Source of the DNA: Trichoplax sp. H2
Lineage: Eukaryota > Placozoa > Uniplacotomia > Trichoplacea
Assembly: GCA_003344405.1 (NCBI GenBank)
Contig: NOWV01000261.1
Location: forward strand, 17,734-81,733
Length of the DNA: 64,000 bases
Direction of reading: 5' to 3'
Both the position numbers and the translations under genes were made by a program. The notes below the pieces were generated by a model that saw nothing but the letters and a program-made list of their open reading frames with translations, was not told the origin of the DNA and ran no database searches. Of this stretch, positions 38,519 to 51,700 are shown in pieces. Positions within the stretch are counted from its first letter, which is position 1. Every line of letters begins with the position of its first letter.

Positions 38519-41500
38519 ATGGGTTGGAAGATGAAATTCAATTCAAGGATCATCCTTTTTGCCACCTTGTGCATGATATTGTTGCACTATATCGTCGAAG
38601 GTTTACATGCTCGACGGCTTCGATATCGACAAAATCACGGACTCCATCGTAAGCGAAGATGGCCTACCGTTACTTCTTCCGATTATAACTTTGCAGGTAC
38701 ATATGGACAAAATCGTTAGTGTCCTTATTTGAGTCTTCTTGTTTGATGTCTGTCTCACTGGATAATAAAACGAGCATTCCCATGCATGAAATAGAAAGAA
38801 GTTAATTGGATGTATTTTAATCAAGCCTACTCAACGTTTTCAATCCTTGTCTAGCACAACCGGTTTTCTACTCTATCTGTAACTTCGACCTTGATACGTG
38901 CGGGTGGAATCAGCTTAAAGTCATCGATTTTTTAGATTGGGAACGAAAACTTCATCGACAGGAACATTCCCCTAGTAATGGTAAGTTGAACTTATATTTA
39001 CCATCATTCCGACCTGGATTTCACTATCGAATCAGTTTTACTTGGAGAAAGAGCGCTGTTCACTATTTCATGATCATGTTCGCAATTTCAATTTTTATTG
39101 CTCAGGTACGAATTATTTTATGGCCATTCAAGAGATGGAGGCCTATGTTGATGAATATGCCGATCTCATCAGCCCACCTTTGCTGCTGACTACGAATACT
39201 ACTAAAGTGAAGGTGAATAGGATGATCATAAGGTCGAACCTTTATATCCACGTTTACTCTTGTTCGTTCAAAACTAAGGCTAAGAGAATAAGCTGTATCA
39301 TCATTTAAAATTATTGACACTGTCTTGCTGTAGCCATCTTATGCTGCTGAAAGCCCAATGGTGCTTGCTTCCCTTAATGAATGCCAACATGCTCAAATTT
39401 TGTGGCAATATTTTCACTTAGGTTTCCTTTTCCTACTATGCAAATGGAAATTCCCAAGGTAGAGCTGACATCTTTGTTATGTACCCTAGATATGATACCA
39501 AGTTGTATTTAATAGGCAGAGTAACTCCCACTTCCCAACGAAATTGGAGACATTACTCCTGCCGGAGTTTCACACCAAAATATAGCCGATATCGTGTAAG
39601 TAATTTAATAGAAACATTTGGACTTGAGGTCGACAAAACTAAGGAATACAGTGGAAATAATTGTGAAAGCGAAATTTTAATAATTTTCATGTAAAAAATG
39701 ACGCTAGTAGAACAAAGTTCTGTGACCTTTCAAAGCGATGATCGGTTGAATATTTTACCAGTAAACCTGCTCTAGATCTGTACGTAGTCTATGCAGTCTC
39801 TTGACAAATTAAATCTCGAAAAGCCGTATGATATCAATCTACTAGGAATATCTGTCCTGTTTAATTAGTAAAGCTTTCCCTATCGCGTAGTCGATGCAGT
39901 GACTTTGACAAGTTAAATCTCGAAAAGCCATATCATTGCAGTCTACTAGGAATATCATTGCGGTATACATGTTTCAGAACCCAATTTCTCCGGTCATGAT
40001 TAGACTAGTCTACTGAAAGTTAAAAAATAGTCAAATTTTGCCCTATTCTCTAAAACGACATGCTTCAATAAAACATGGGTAGTATTAGGTACCATGGAAT
40101 AACCAATTTCTATTTTGTATATCCATGCATATCATTGACTAAATCTAAGAAGTAATGTCCTTGCCATTGCCTTGAACTATAATAACAACCTAATTCTTTA
40201 CTAAATAAAGATTATTCTTCGTGGAGTTCTCAGACAAGTATCACGCGCTAATAACTTTGCAATTGATGATGTAACGGTCATCCCAATAGGTAAGCCATGA
40301 ATGATTTCGATCAATAAGTCTTTGCGTATATTACCTATTTACTCGTGATATATCTTGATGACTTAGCGATCATAACAATTGATACTTCAATTTAGAAACA
40401 ACTTGCTATACCAATAACGGCGAATTTTATCGGGGCTCCATCAGTACAACTGAGAAGGGCCAGCAATGCATATCCTGGAGTTCTAAATCGCTTGTGGATT
40501 CACAGTTTCACCAAACTAATTATTCTCATCCGACTTTGGTATCCAACTACTGCAGAAATGTAAATGGAACAAGACAAAAGCCTTGGTGTTATATCCATGA
40601 ATCGAACAACAAATGGCAATATTGTAATATACCAAAATGTAATCCAATCCCTCCCACGGACCCGCCATATCCTTTAGGAAGTCGGCACTTTTTAAATTTG
40701 CTAGTGTCTTTTCTGATTTTCTTGCATTGTCGGTATACTGTAGAGATTGTTGAACTTTTCATAATTTTTTTATCACTTCCCAAGGTCGAAACCCGATAGC
40801 TTTAGTGAGCTACGATAGAGGTCTTCGAAATATTGGCCGATTGGTCATTTATCATGATCAAAAATGGGGCACGGTGCACAATGTTGGAATATCAGAAGCT
40901 GTTATTGGTATATTATGTAAACACTTCGGCTTTGATGCAAAAGGATCCTTGTGGAGTATGTTAAGGCTGATGGAATAGACTAGTGTAACTGTAATAATTA
41001 AGTTCTCAATCTGTGATCACATCTCTATATTACATAAATTTATGATTAGAAAATGACTCTTGGTTTGAAGTTGAAGATCAACCTGTCTGGCTGAATTCTT
41101 CTAACATCAACTGCCCAAATTCTGCAACGTCGTTGTCAGCATGCACTATAGGACCATGGAACAGCCCGTGGCGTAAATCAAGGGATATATGGATTGAATG
41201 CTATTCTGTTGCTACATCTACTGGTTAGATAATCAATAGTTATTTCGAAAAATGTATAGTAATTTCTCGCCGCTGGGTGCTGACTGATGTGATGATGTAG
41301 ATGAAATCAATTGACACGTAGCGTAGTGCCAAGTAAATTTATCTTTTCTAGTTAAACATGGTATTAGCATGCTATGCAATCATAGACTACAGTTCAATAT
41401 ATATTAATTGGCCAAAATGGTTGCAATCAATTTCTTAAATCGATCATTTTTTATAATGTTGACTAATTGGTATTAGATTTTGACTAATTCTTATTTACCG

Positions 41501-43438
41501 CTAGTTGCGTAATGATGAACTATTTTCATCTTTATCTATCAGCAGATTATACTACGATCAAATCTCCGCTGACTAATATGACAGTATCTCCAATCTTATC
41601 AAAGACACCTTCAACACTTATTTCTTCATATTCCACTTCATTTAGCGTTTTAGCCAAGGCATATCGGCTATCTATAATGGGTGGAAAGAATGCGACTAGT
41701 GGTATGCTCTATGTTAGAGGCAATAATCAAAATGGGACTGTCTGTTCGCCATTTTGGGATCTTAATAGCGCAGACGTTGTTTGTCGCCAAATGGGATTCA
41801 TTGGCGCTTATTCCGTAAAAGGTTCGCCCTTTAATTCTATACAGCTTAAAGATTAACTAACTCATGATTTATCATCGCTACCGTGATAAGCCAATAGTAC
41901 TAAATACAAGTTATACATGTTGTAAATTATTATTAGTTGTTCTTCGACAATTCCCGATAACCTCATCCTTAATAAGTCGTATCGACTGCCATGGTTACGA
42001 AAGTTCAGTAAATCAATGCAACGTAAAAGCGTCCCTACATTCCACCGATTGCCCTTTGTCTGATATTGCTAGGATTTCCTGCAATGATGGACAAGAAAAT
42101 TACAGTTCGTAACCGATATAGCTAATGACTGCATTTGATTAAGTTGAATTATTAATTATTTTTAAGCGTAAAGATAATTAATAAGTACCGGATTATGTAC
42201 TATACCACTAAATTAAATATTTTTTAGCCAGCGCAAACAATCCCTGCTATTGTTCGTTCAGTCACGGATTTTGTGGATGGAAAAATAACGGGAGTAGGAG
42301 CTGGTTTTGGCATGCTGCCGATTCAAGGAAGTACTCTATGCTACCCAATGGTAAAGTACAAATAAACAATACTGAAATACCCATTGAATTACTTGACTTC
42401 GAATTCTGTATCCTAAAAGAAAATATTAAATGTGACAATGTACTATTTTGATTATATGATCTAATTGGCATCTTAGATAGATCGTATATTGCATTGCTAA
42501 AGCTAGAATCATTTGACGGTCCTCTTGAAGGGATTTTAGTCAGTCCACTTCTGAAAAGAGGTGGTTCATCGATTTACGTAAGAATTCTTACAGCAATTGT
42601 TTGATCGTAGAATGAATTAGAAGACATTCAATGGATTTTTAGGAAATTAGTTGACTAATAGACGCCATCTTAATAACCGTATGTGTTGTAGGTAACTTTC
42701 CGATATTATATCACAAGTTATACTTTTGATAGCTTAGAAGTCGAATATGCAACCTTAGATGGAAGCTTTTCGACCTTGTACCGTAGATTGCTTGATACTG
42801 GTGCCTTAAATACTTGGCATTTTAGCAAGACACTTCCGCTACCCGCTGGCTTATCGCCATTTCAAGTATGTTCTTTCTTGCGGTATTTTGTCAGTAACAT
42901 AAACCATTATACATTGTGATTTGAAAATCTCACGATTTCTATTAATTACGAATTATTCATCAATGCTTTTCCAATGCTCAACAATTAATTATGACACTCG
43001 CTTCTGTTGTTAAAATATGAATTGATTTTTAGTCAATATGAAGAACAAATGACTATTTTGTTAAGTCTTTGTGGCTTTTTGTTAGATTCGATTTATTTGC
43101 AAGGCTGTAAATAATATAAATTCCTACAGAAGTGTTGTGGCACTAACTGACATGAGGATAATTGGGGCTCATTACTTAGACCTACGTGAGTTATTTTAGT
43201 AAATTTTAATTTGAGAGTTAGTGATCACTCTCCATGATATTTTCATACCTTCGTAAACTGGATTTTAATTTATAACATTGACATTATAGCGACGCCAAAG
43301 CATAGCTCTATAATTGGTATTACCGTTGGTTGCTCCATCGGTGTCATTATTATCGGTTTCCTAGTGTATTTCTTTTGGTCATCAATAAAACAGAAAAGAG
43401 ATGATGGACCTTCAGTTACAAGGACTTGTCGAGCATGA
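38519..43438 (+). CDS. Gene 4: MAM-kringle-SRCR-SRCR-MAM receptor with truncated tail
   Basis: Exons: 38519-38696 (signal peptide IILFATLCMILLHYIVEG, then RKRR and SSDYNFAG); MAM1 38855-38980, 39106-39212, 39422-39595, 40211-40289; kringle 40396-40680 (six cysteines, PWCY; weak donor GTCGGC); SRCR1 40785-40955, 41050-41223; SRCR2 41585-41821 (acceptor could be at 41542), 41937-42104; MAM2 42228-42350, 42477-42577, 42692-42865, 43086-43185; membrane exon 43290-43438. All are open, 781 residues. The membrane segment is around SIIGITVGCSIGVIIIGFLV. The tail stops after about 25 residues at TGA 43436, just before a phase 1 donor-like GTAAGC, so the family's tail exons and PPxY are lost. SRCR1 lacks the cysteine after WGT (GTVHN) and its expected partner (NSPWRKS). 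Confidence 0.85.
39781..39956. repeat. Doublet in gene 4 intron
   Basis: Copies at 39781-39852 and 39884-39956 share CGTAGTC, ATGCAGT, TTAAATCTCGAAAAGCC and CTACTAGGAATATC. They are about 100 bases apart, in the intron before the last MAM1 exon. Confidence 0.8.
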
Positions 43439-46400
43439 AACAGTAAGCCATGTAAGGGGCAACTTGGTAGGTGTGGAACTTAGGATTAGGTACCAAGGCT
43501 TATCGAAATATGTACACCTTTTAAACTGCTTATAAAATGATATTGCAAATACGAAATAATTAAGTTTGGATAGATTTTTTAAACGCAGTCCTTTAAGCCC
43601 TCTTGTTTCTCAACCGCAAATGTTGTGTTTGATGTTGATAGAGTTGAGTTATGTTTATCAAAGTCTTAATTTTCTAATTGACTGGTGGTTCTAAGCATAC
43701 AGATCAGCGGTAATGAGTTCATTCCTGAATCTCAACTCGGAAACCGTGACCAAAGTCAAAACAATTCTTAAATATTACTTTGATTGTGATTGTATTAACC
43801 CATTAAAAAGTAATTTTTAAATTGTAGAATGCAGTTAAATTTTGATAAATCATGGTTTGTGTTCGAAGTTATTTGTAATTGATTTTCCATCGCGGAGTGA
43901 ATCGTAGTAATAAATTATTTTGAAAATTTACAACACGTCACGCATGATGTTCATGAATTCATTGGTGCAATGTTTGCGGCAACATTATATTTTACGATTG
44001 TCATAATCTGATATTCTATTTTAGCCAAAGTTACAACAGTAAACGAAATCGATGTGATCTTGAAATCTATAATTTGTTCAGATCGTTTAGTTTAGGACAG
44101 TAAACCGATATAATTATACCGTGTTTGCCGTCAATAGTATTAATCTGGCATACACATGGCGGTGTTCCCGCATTCATTCAATGCAATTATGGTCAAGTAC
44201 GTACGATTATATAGAAGTCTGCTGCAAACTAGTTAAACTGACAATATGTGTTCGTTACATTTTTAAGCGAATCCCTCAAATGTTCAAAGCAATTGAAGAA
44301 TAAAATCTGCGAACTAGTTTCACTTTGTAAAAGCAATTACATCGTACCTACATCACTATATTTTCATTTACTGCGGCGTAACCGTTAATCAATAAACAAG
44401 TTAACGCAGATATAATTTCACCTCTTAATTGTACTTTATACAGCACATGCCTAAATCTGAATACTTAGCAACATTTTTAGAGTTCTACCAAAACTTATTA
44501 GTTATTAATTTCGGCTGTTTTCTGAAGTCAATGTTAGTTATATTAATAAAAGACTATCTTAAGTGTTTCGCATAAACTGACCTACTGCTTGATAAGTCTT
44601 ACTATCGCTTTACTATTTTTAATCTGACTTCTACTATAAATAGATCACCCTTTAGAAAGTGATAACTACAATATATTGTAGTACGCGTATGCGTACAACC
44701 AGGATATAAATATTGAGCACAGAATTCCATGAATTGACCCTGAAATTCATCTACTCGTAAACAAGCGTTACAATCACTAGATACTAGAGAGGTTAAGGGT
44801 TCCTTTTATCATAAAAATAGCGACCTTTATTACTCTAAAGCGCTAATATAGCTCCAACTGCCTGTATAGTCACAATTCCTCGTGGCATTCGCCAAAAACT
44901 CCTTTTATAGCCTACTGACAGTGCACCATCAGATGATATACTCCATATAAAACTGTACAGTATTATACAATACCATTAGTTTAGATAGTGTTACGTTACA
45001 CCAGGTAACTATCAGAACATAGCAGTATGATTAGAAGTATGTATCAACAAGTAATTATATTTCCTTAGCAATTTATTTTATTTATTGAATTTATTAATTA
45101 TTCATGACGGCATTTGTATCGCTTTCAATTCTTCCACGAAACATCATTTAGTGTAATATAGCTGTTTGTCGAGCGAAGAATTAACCAATTACTATAACAC
45201 AATTGCCAATTGAATAAAAATAAAGTCAGAAATAAATGTATACATTAATTTTATCAAGTAGATGACTAAATACGTTTTATTTAGCATAACCTTCTTCGGG
45301 AGGCAAGCATCATCACATATTCACTACAGTTGTCGCTTATAATATAAATTGTAGTTCTTGAACACAAGTAGATGCTACCCAAAACGGCCGCCGTTACCTG
45401 TTCATACCTTAATTGTAATTCAATCCGTATATGTACCAGTATTATAAATAGACTTATCAATAAAATTTCATCAATCTTAAATTTAGAGCACTTGTTTCGT
45501 AACAACATATCGGCCATGATGCTTTAATTATATTAACCGACGTAGTGACTAAAGAACTCTAGCTATATGTATAGCTGAATAAATATCAGTATTTTACAAT
45601 AGAGATTAATGAAATAATAAGTTAATCAAAGTCTTTTCGATGCAAGTTGGAAATGGAGTTGGTCAAGCATTAAATTAATGTAACCATAGTAATTTAGCTT
45701 TACTCGTATCTATAAACTATATTACAGGGGTTTATATATTGTTTATAAGTACAGATATTTTTACTGACAGAATATACTGTTCTAGCATTTCTTTTGATAA
45801 ATGGTATTATTTAGTCCACGACAGCATTAACTTTTGTTACTTTAACTAGAGGGCCTATAAAAGGGTTTTTGGTCTGTTCCTTAGCTAAATGAATATGGAA
45901 TAAAAGTTAAGTAAAACTGAGCATTTGGCTAATCATTAAATTGAGTTAATGCAATTTATGTTGCATATTATTTAAGAATTTGAATTGAGTATATCGATGC
46001 GTACATACAATGCTATTTATACACAATCAGACATTTCCATTGGTTTGTATCTCTGAAAAATTTATGAAAAGGTACTTTATCAATTAGACCATGAAGCATT
46101 GAACTTGTTACTTCTAGCTAACTTATCTATAATAGACCAATGAATTTTCGTAAACGACTTGGCTAAATTGGCATGAGTAATGATACTAAGCTAATGAATC
46201 TTTCGACTTACTAATATACCGTATTTTGATGCAATAGTCCAATTACTGTAATAGAATAGATATCTATATCATGGTATTAGAATATAAACTCAATATTATG
46301 ATTGAATATCAGACTACCATTTTAATTCTATGTTCTTGTAGAAAAGTAGTATCATGTAAAAATAGTGTTGTATACTTGCGCATAATAAATCGGTTTTGTT

Positions 46401-48584
46401 CGTATGGAATGACGCGTAACCGTAGGGATAAAAAATTATGATCACGCTCAAGTTTTAATTTAAATTGGCAGACAGGAAAATCAGTAGTTTTTACAGTACC
46501 TCGGTGAGCTATTCTTGTTCTCTGAGTATTGAATATTGATAATTTATCTTACTCAAATTTACTACTTACATCGAATCTCCTAAATTGATAACCTATAGAA
46601 AATCCGTTAATATTGCTATAGGAATGAAATAGATTTGTCTTACAAAAATAGTATAATTTTATACGACTGGATTAAATTTTCAAGGGGCCCTAAATGAGAC
46701 CTTGTAAACGCGTTAGTAGGTTATCGTTGGACATAATCTAATAAATTACAACTCCAAATGCAGCCGCAATAGCCATAACTTTAAAGTTTATTGGAGCTAA
46801 CATATCTAGAATAATAAAATAAATTAGATTCTTAATCTCTTCAAATTCTTCGTGTAACATCTACTTGCTGCAGTTGGTAGAGGATCTAACAGAGAGACGT
46901 GGCTCCTATCTACTAGATTTACCTAGTGATTGCGATTTAGATTAGTTCTGGAGTATCGTTTACATAACATCATCACCGTAGTTACGGTAGCACAGTAAAG
47001 TACAGAAATTATTTTGTATCAACACTCTACAATTCTTTCAGATTGAGACAATTCAACCAAATAACCTCATTTGATAAAAGAAGTATCTTTTACGTCATGC
47101 GAGTTTTATTACTTTAGAAAATAATTCGATAAAGGACTAATAAATTTTTATAAATTCCCTAGCTAATTGAACGTTAAAATAAGTATTAACATATTATTGA
47201 ACTTTTAGCTAATCAAGATCAATATTCACGATTGAAGTTAGAAGGGAAGTAATTAATATATCAAATTAATGCTACCATAGTAATGCATTAGTTTTACATC
47301 TATATATACAAATAATAGTAGTTACAGAATCGGATGTATCCATTGAAAAAATGGACTGCAGAGAAATTTTACTTTTTGAAGTATTGCAGCAAAAACAGCT
47401 TCAGCACTCCAATTTAATCTACTCAATAAACAACGAAAATTATAAACTTTTAAAATGTATCAAATTATCAATTTTATTCCTAATTATTTAGCTATTTACA
47501 AATCTAATTTTCAGTGTAAAACTCCTAATTACTATTATAATTAATATCGATTTTTTATGTCTTTTATTGAAAATGAAATCATTGGCATAATTTATTATAC
47601 CACTAGGGAATAAAAGTAACTGAAAAGCCATTACGATCGATTGCCTCGCTTACGATAAGAATTCTATTTTTATATATCTATGTATTTATTTTTCTCTACA
47701 GCTGATCGTTGGAGGTACTAACATATAAATAGAGACTATGCTACCTTGGTAACAAATCAATGGACCCGCTACAGCATCATCAACTTTGGTATCATATGGA
47801 TTATTTTTTTAAAGGCTTTTAGCATCAATCAATTGTCATTATGAACAACAGCTGGTAAGTGTCCTTCAATTGGGTATGCAATGTGTTTTAATTATACTCT
47901 ATATTGCATTATTGCTATTTATGTTGGATAATCAAAGTATTTCTATCGCATTAAATAAAATAATATTCTTTATTATTCAAGCTTAAATTGAGTTTTAATT
48001 ATCTCCAAGGAGATTTACATCCACTAATCGACGACAAGCAAAATAGCCTTTGATATAAGTGGAATTATTTATCGATACGGATAATCGTACTAACAATAAT
48101 GTATAACCCAAATTTATATAAAATTATAATTTTAGAAATATCTCCTTATAATATATTATTATTTGGCTAATCGATCCACTTTAGAAAGTAATTCCATCAA
48201 ACATTTGTGGAATAGATTTTTTATAGCTAGATCGAATAAAATTAAGTTTTTAGCTAATTTTTACGGAAAATAAATTGAATCTTTCACTTTTAGCAAACTA
48301 TTACTTATGCTGCTTTATAAGATTGCTCAGAACATCCTTTCTGTCAAAATTAGCATAAAGTAAATAACGTCACTTCCGAAAATCATAGTAGCAATCTCGA
48401 CAACAAACATGCCAAGGGTGATATTTAACGATTTGTGAAGGACAATTTTTACTTACTATGAAATCATAAATTGCTTTCAAGCATATATTCTACGCGGAAT
48501 GAAAATCATATACATGCTTACTAGATTATACAATTGAATATCGTATGCAAAACTTCTCATAATTTGATACCGATTACATACAAT
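43439..48584. other. Long spacer after gene 4
   Basis: About 5 kb of very AT-rich DNA with no supported gene. I found no downstream tail exon with PPxY that gene 4 could still use. Open frames here (44121-44303 plus, 45281-45517 minus) carry no recognisable domain. Confidence 0.4.
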
Positions 48585-48787
48585 ATGATCATAGTCAACT
48601 TCATAAAGTTAGCTCTGATGATCTTAATATTACCGAATACAAGCATAGCTTACGGTGGTCAACATAATGAAATTTCAAGTAGAGAATTTGTTTGCCCATC
48701 TAACTGCTTATGTCAACAAGAGGAACTTCATTGCTTTAACCTACCGAAAATTACGGACTCAAACTTACCGCGAGCAATTAAGAGCAT
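48585..48787 (+). CDS. Orphan signal peptide plus LRR N-cap exon
   Basis: The first in-frame ATG (48585) opens a clear signal peptide (MIIVNFIKLALMILILPNTS), followed by FVCPSNCLCQQEELHCFNLP, an LRR N-terminal cap with its four cysteines. The exon ends in AIKS(M/I) at a perfect GTAAGT donor, phase 2, exactly like the first exon of gene 1. I could not find matching LRR, C-cap or MAM exons within the next 6 kb. The gene may be a 5' remnant of a lost family copy, may use exons I did not recognise, or may splice over a long intron towards gene 5. Direct splicing to gene 5 at 54867 would not keep the frame. Confidence 0.6.
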
Positions 48788-51700
48788 GTAAGTAGTACTA
48801 TGCAATGTTGGTTAATTTCAACTATGCATCCTGTATCGTTTTTCAGTCATCTTTGTCTTCATTGCTACCATAAAACTTTCGTCCAATGGCAATTAAATTG
48901 ATAGTTATACGAGGGTATCTTGTTTTGGTAATAGTTATTAGCATATATCTCATTTCCAAAAATAATAATATCATCTTAAGCATAATAGGTTGCAGTAGTA
49001 TCAGTTTTTCTGTATTTCTGATCATAAAACGTGCCGTACAAGATTAAAAGTCGACAATGTTTTTGATAATAATTTTAAAAAAGTAAAAATGACACATAAA
49101 TGGCGCTAATATTGCTGTCTTAGTTTGAGTTATCAATCCAATTTAGTATGGATCCTATTAGATATAACTAATGATGACGTATTAGACTATCATTAAATAT
49201 GAAGAAAAGTTGTTCATATATTTAATTTTTTGAAGCTGCATCGAAGCTCTTAAATGATATCTTATCGTAGTACAATAGTTAAGAAACAAGTTTTATCAAT
49301 AGCGAAAGCCTTGAAACAGCACTTCGAATGCTATGTACGAATTAATGATATCTGTGAGATACCAGTAAGTCATCAGAATCCGTATTCATTTGTTACATTC
49401 CAATGACAGTGAAGTATGCTCTGCTGTAAAAAAAATATTGATCCATTCGTAGCAATATGCATCTTCGGATAAAGATCGGTTAGTTGTAACAAAGTTAAAG
49501 AACTTATTTGAATACCTTCAGCACTAGATTATTTTCAAACTAATTTTAATGTGCAGATATAAACGTTAATGATAGAATAATGTCTGTATGGATTGTGGCC
49601 CATAACATTATCCTACTGGTATATTGCTACAAAATTGCGTATTAATTTATTTCATTAACTTATTTAGCAATTTCGTATTGCCATTTTAAGTATTTTATTA
49701 CATGGTTATAGTTCGCATATTAATTCATTTCTATGAATCATACTCAATCGCTACTTTAGTTGGAAGTACATGGCTGCCAGAATGATTTCTGTTTCAAAAT
49801 TAAAAGCATTTATTTTAACAAGTATGCATTCAGTACGATCTAGATGATACCAAACCATTCCTTTTTTACTTTTCATTTTAATATTTGTAATTTAACAGAA
49901 AGTCACTATTAATTTTATGATACCGTGCCTTGGAAACTGTAGCGTAATTCTGAACATTAACAGAATAAATCTAACTGCCGTAAAAATTTTCGTTTTATTG
50001 GCGTTTATACTAGTGTAGTTGCGCTATACTAGTTTTTACGTTTCCTCTTAAGTTTATTTCTTCTGTGATATCACTGCGAATACCTTAATAAATTTAGTAA
50101 ATGTAGAAAATGTTTAAAATTTTAGTGCATCAAAATCTCCGCAATGTTTCATATTCAAGCTGCATAAATCAATTAGCATCTTTCTGATGTTGGCCATTAA
50201 CCTATTGAACATTATTATTTTCCGTAAAACTATTTTAAAACAGTAGCCGCCTCAAGTTACTGCTTGGAGCACGCTATGAAGTTTTGTAAGACTTTACTAA
50301 CTTCTTAGCTATTATATGTAACTGTCAACTTTAAACAATCAATAATTGGCAAAGATCCTTCTAGTTTGAATCTATTTGATTTTATCTTCTATATCACTAC
50401 CTTGTAATTCACTAATCATAATACCTGCCAATAGTTTACTAAAGGATTGAAATTACTGGAAATAGATATTATCCTACAATACGTCGATTGAACTTTATTA
50501 TAATAGAGAAAGCATAAATGGAGTCTACAAAAACGTTATACTTTATGCCACTAGTTTACTGTTTATTTGCAATAATTTAGGCTTTCGACACAATTTTTCC
50601 AGATATGTATTTAAATCTTGATTCAAACTACATAAGATCTTATATCATCATTAGATGTTTTATTATTGCCATATTCTTCTACATATGATAATTTATCCAT
50701 AGAGTACGCTATTACGCTTTATTTAATGGTACTAAATTAAATTTTTAATAGAGCTCATTTAAATGGTTTACTTTCAGCTTCGTAGTCAGCTTTCTGTAGC
50801 CTAATAAGAGAACCTGTTTACAAATATTAGAGTTAATGCCTAATATTAAATTTGGGATATTGAATGGTTCGGTTATATCTACTTTTTAAGAAGTTAAAAT
50901 CTTCCTCTCCATATAAGTTTAAAATGAGGCATCAAAAGAATCATCTTCAGCCCTATTTATACAATTTACGTTTAGATAGGCCAATCGAAAATTTAAAATT
51001 CTAATCACTACGAGAAATAGAACTGCTCCTTAACAATTGGCATAAGAAATTGACTGCATTAAATTAAGTATACGGTTTCTATCTATTATAGAGCTAGACA
51101 TGATTATGGCTGAACGTAAATTCTTTGTGTAGCTTTTACACTGGATTATTGAGCTGCCGACTAATCAATAATTGAGTAAATTATGATGTCAATATAAAAG
51201 TTGGGTTTCTTTATTCTCATCGCATGTTCAATATTATCATTATTTAAAGCTAACGTAATTGCTTTCTTTTTACATATGTTAAAATTATTATCAACTTCTA
51301 CCATATTATATCAATTAATATTTGATCAACAGTCGGGTAACATCCACGGAATTTTCGCTTATATTTACCGTTACATGACTAACGCATGTTGGAATTACTA
51401 ACTGAAGAAATTTGTAATTGTATATTTTAGACGCTAAGAATATTCTCCTTATTTCTTAACCCTAGCAATGTAATTATTAGTAAAATATCATTAAATTCTA
51501 TGAAAAGATGCATGTAAATTAATCTGCGGCTCTTAATCAAAATACTTTTCTTGCGGTTTGATAACTTGATTATAAATCTATATTGTTGATATTATACAAA
51601 TTAGTCAGGTGACTAATTCAACCCTAGCATCATATGTGCCCCAGTATAATAGCAAATTATCAGTTACGGTAATATTTATTGCAATGAGCTTTTCAACATA

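Noticed and set aside
48899-49047. Hydrophobic open stretch resembling membrane helices downstream of the orphan LRR cap, considered as a seven-helix receptor exon
   Set aside because: Hydrophobic runs arise easily in AT-rich DNA; no conserved receptor motif or second helix exon follows.
49255-49415. 52-codon open frame containing FECYVRINDICEIP
   Set aside because: The cysteine spacing matches neither LRR caps nor SRCR or MAM; a chance frame is likely.
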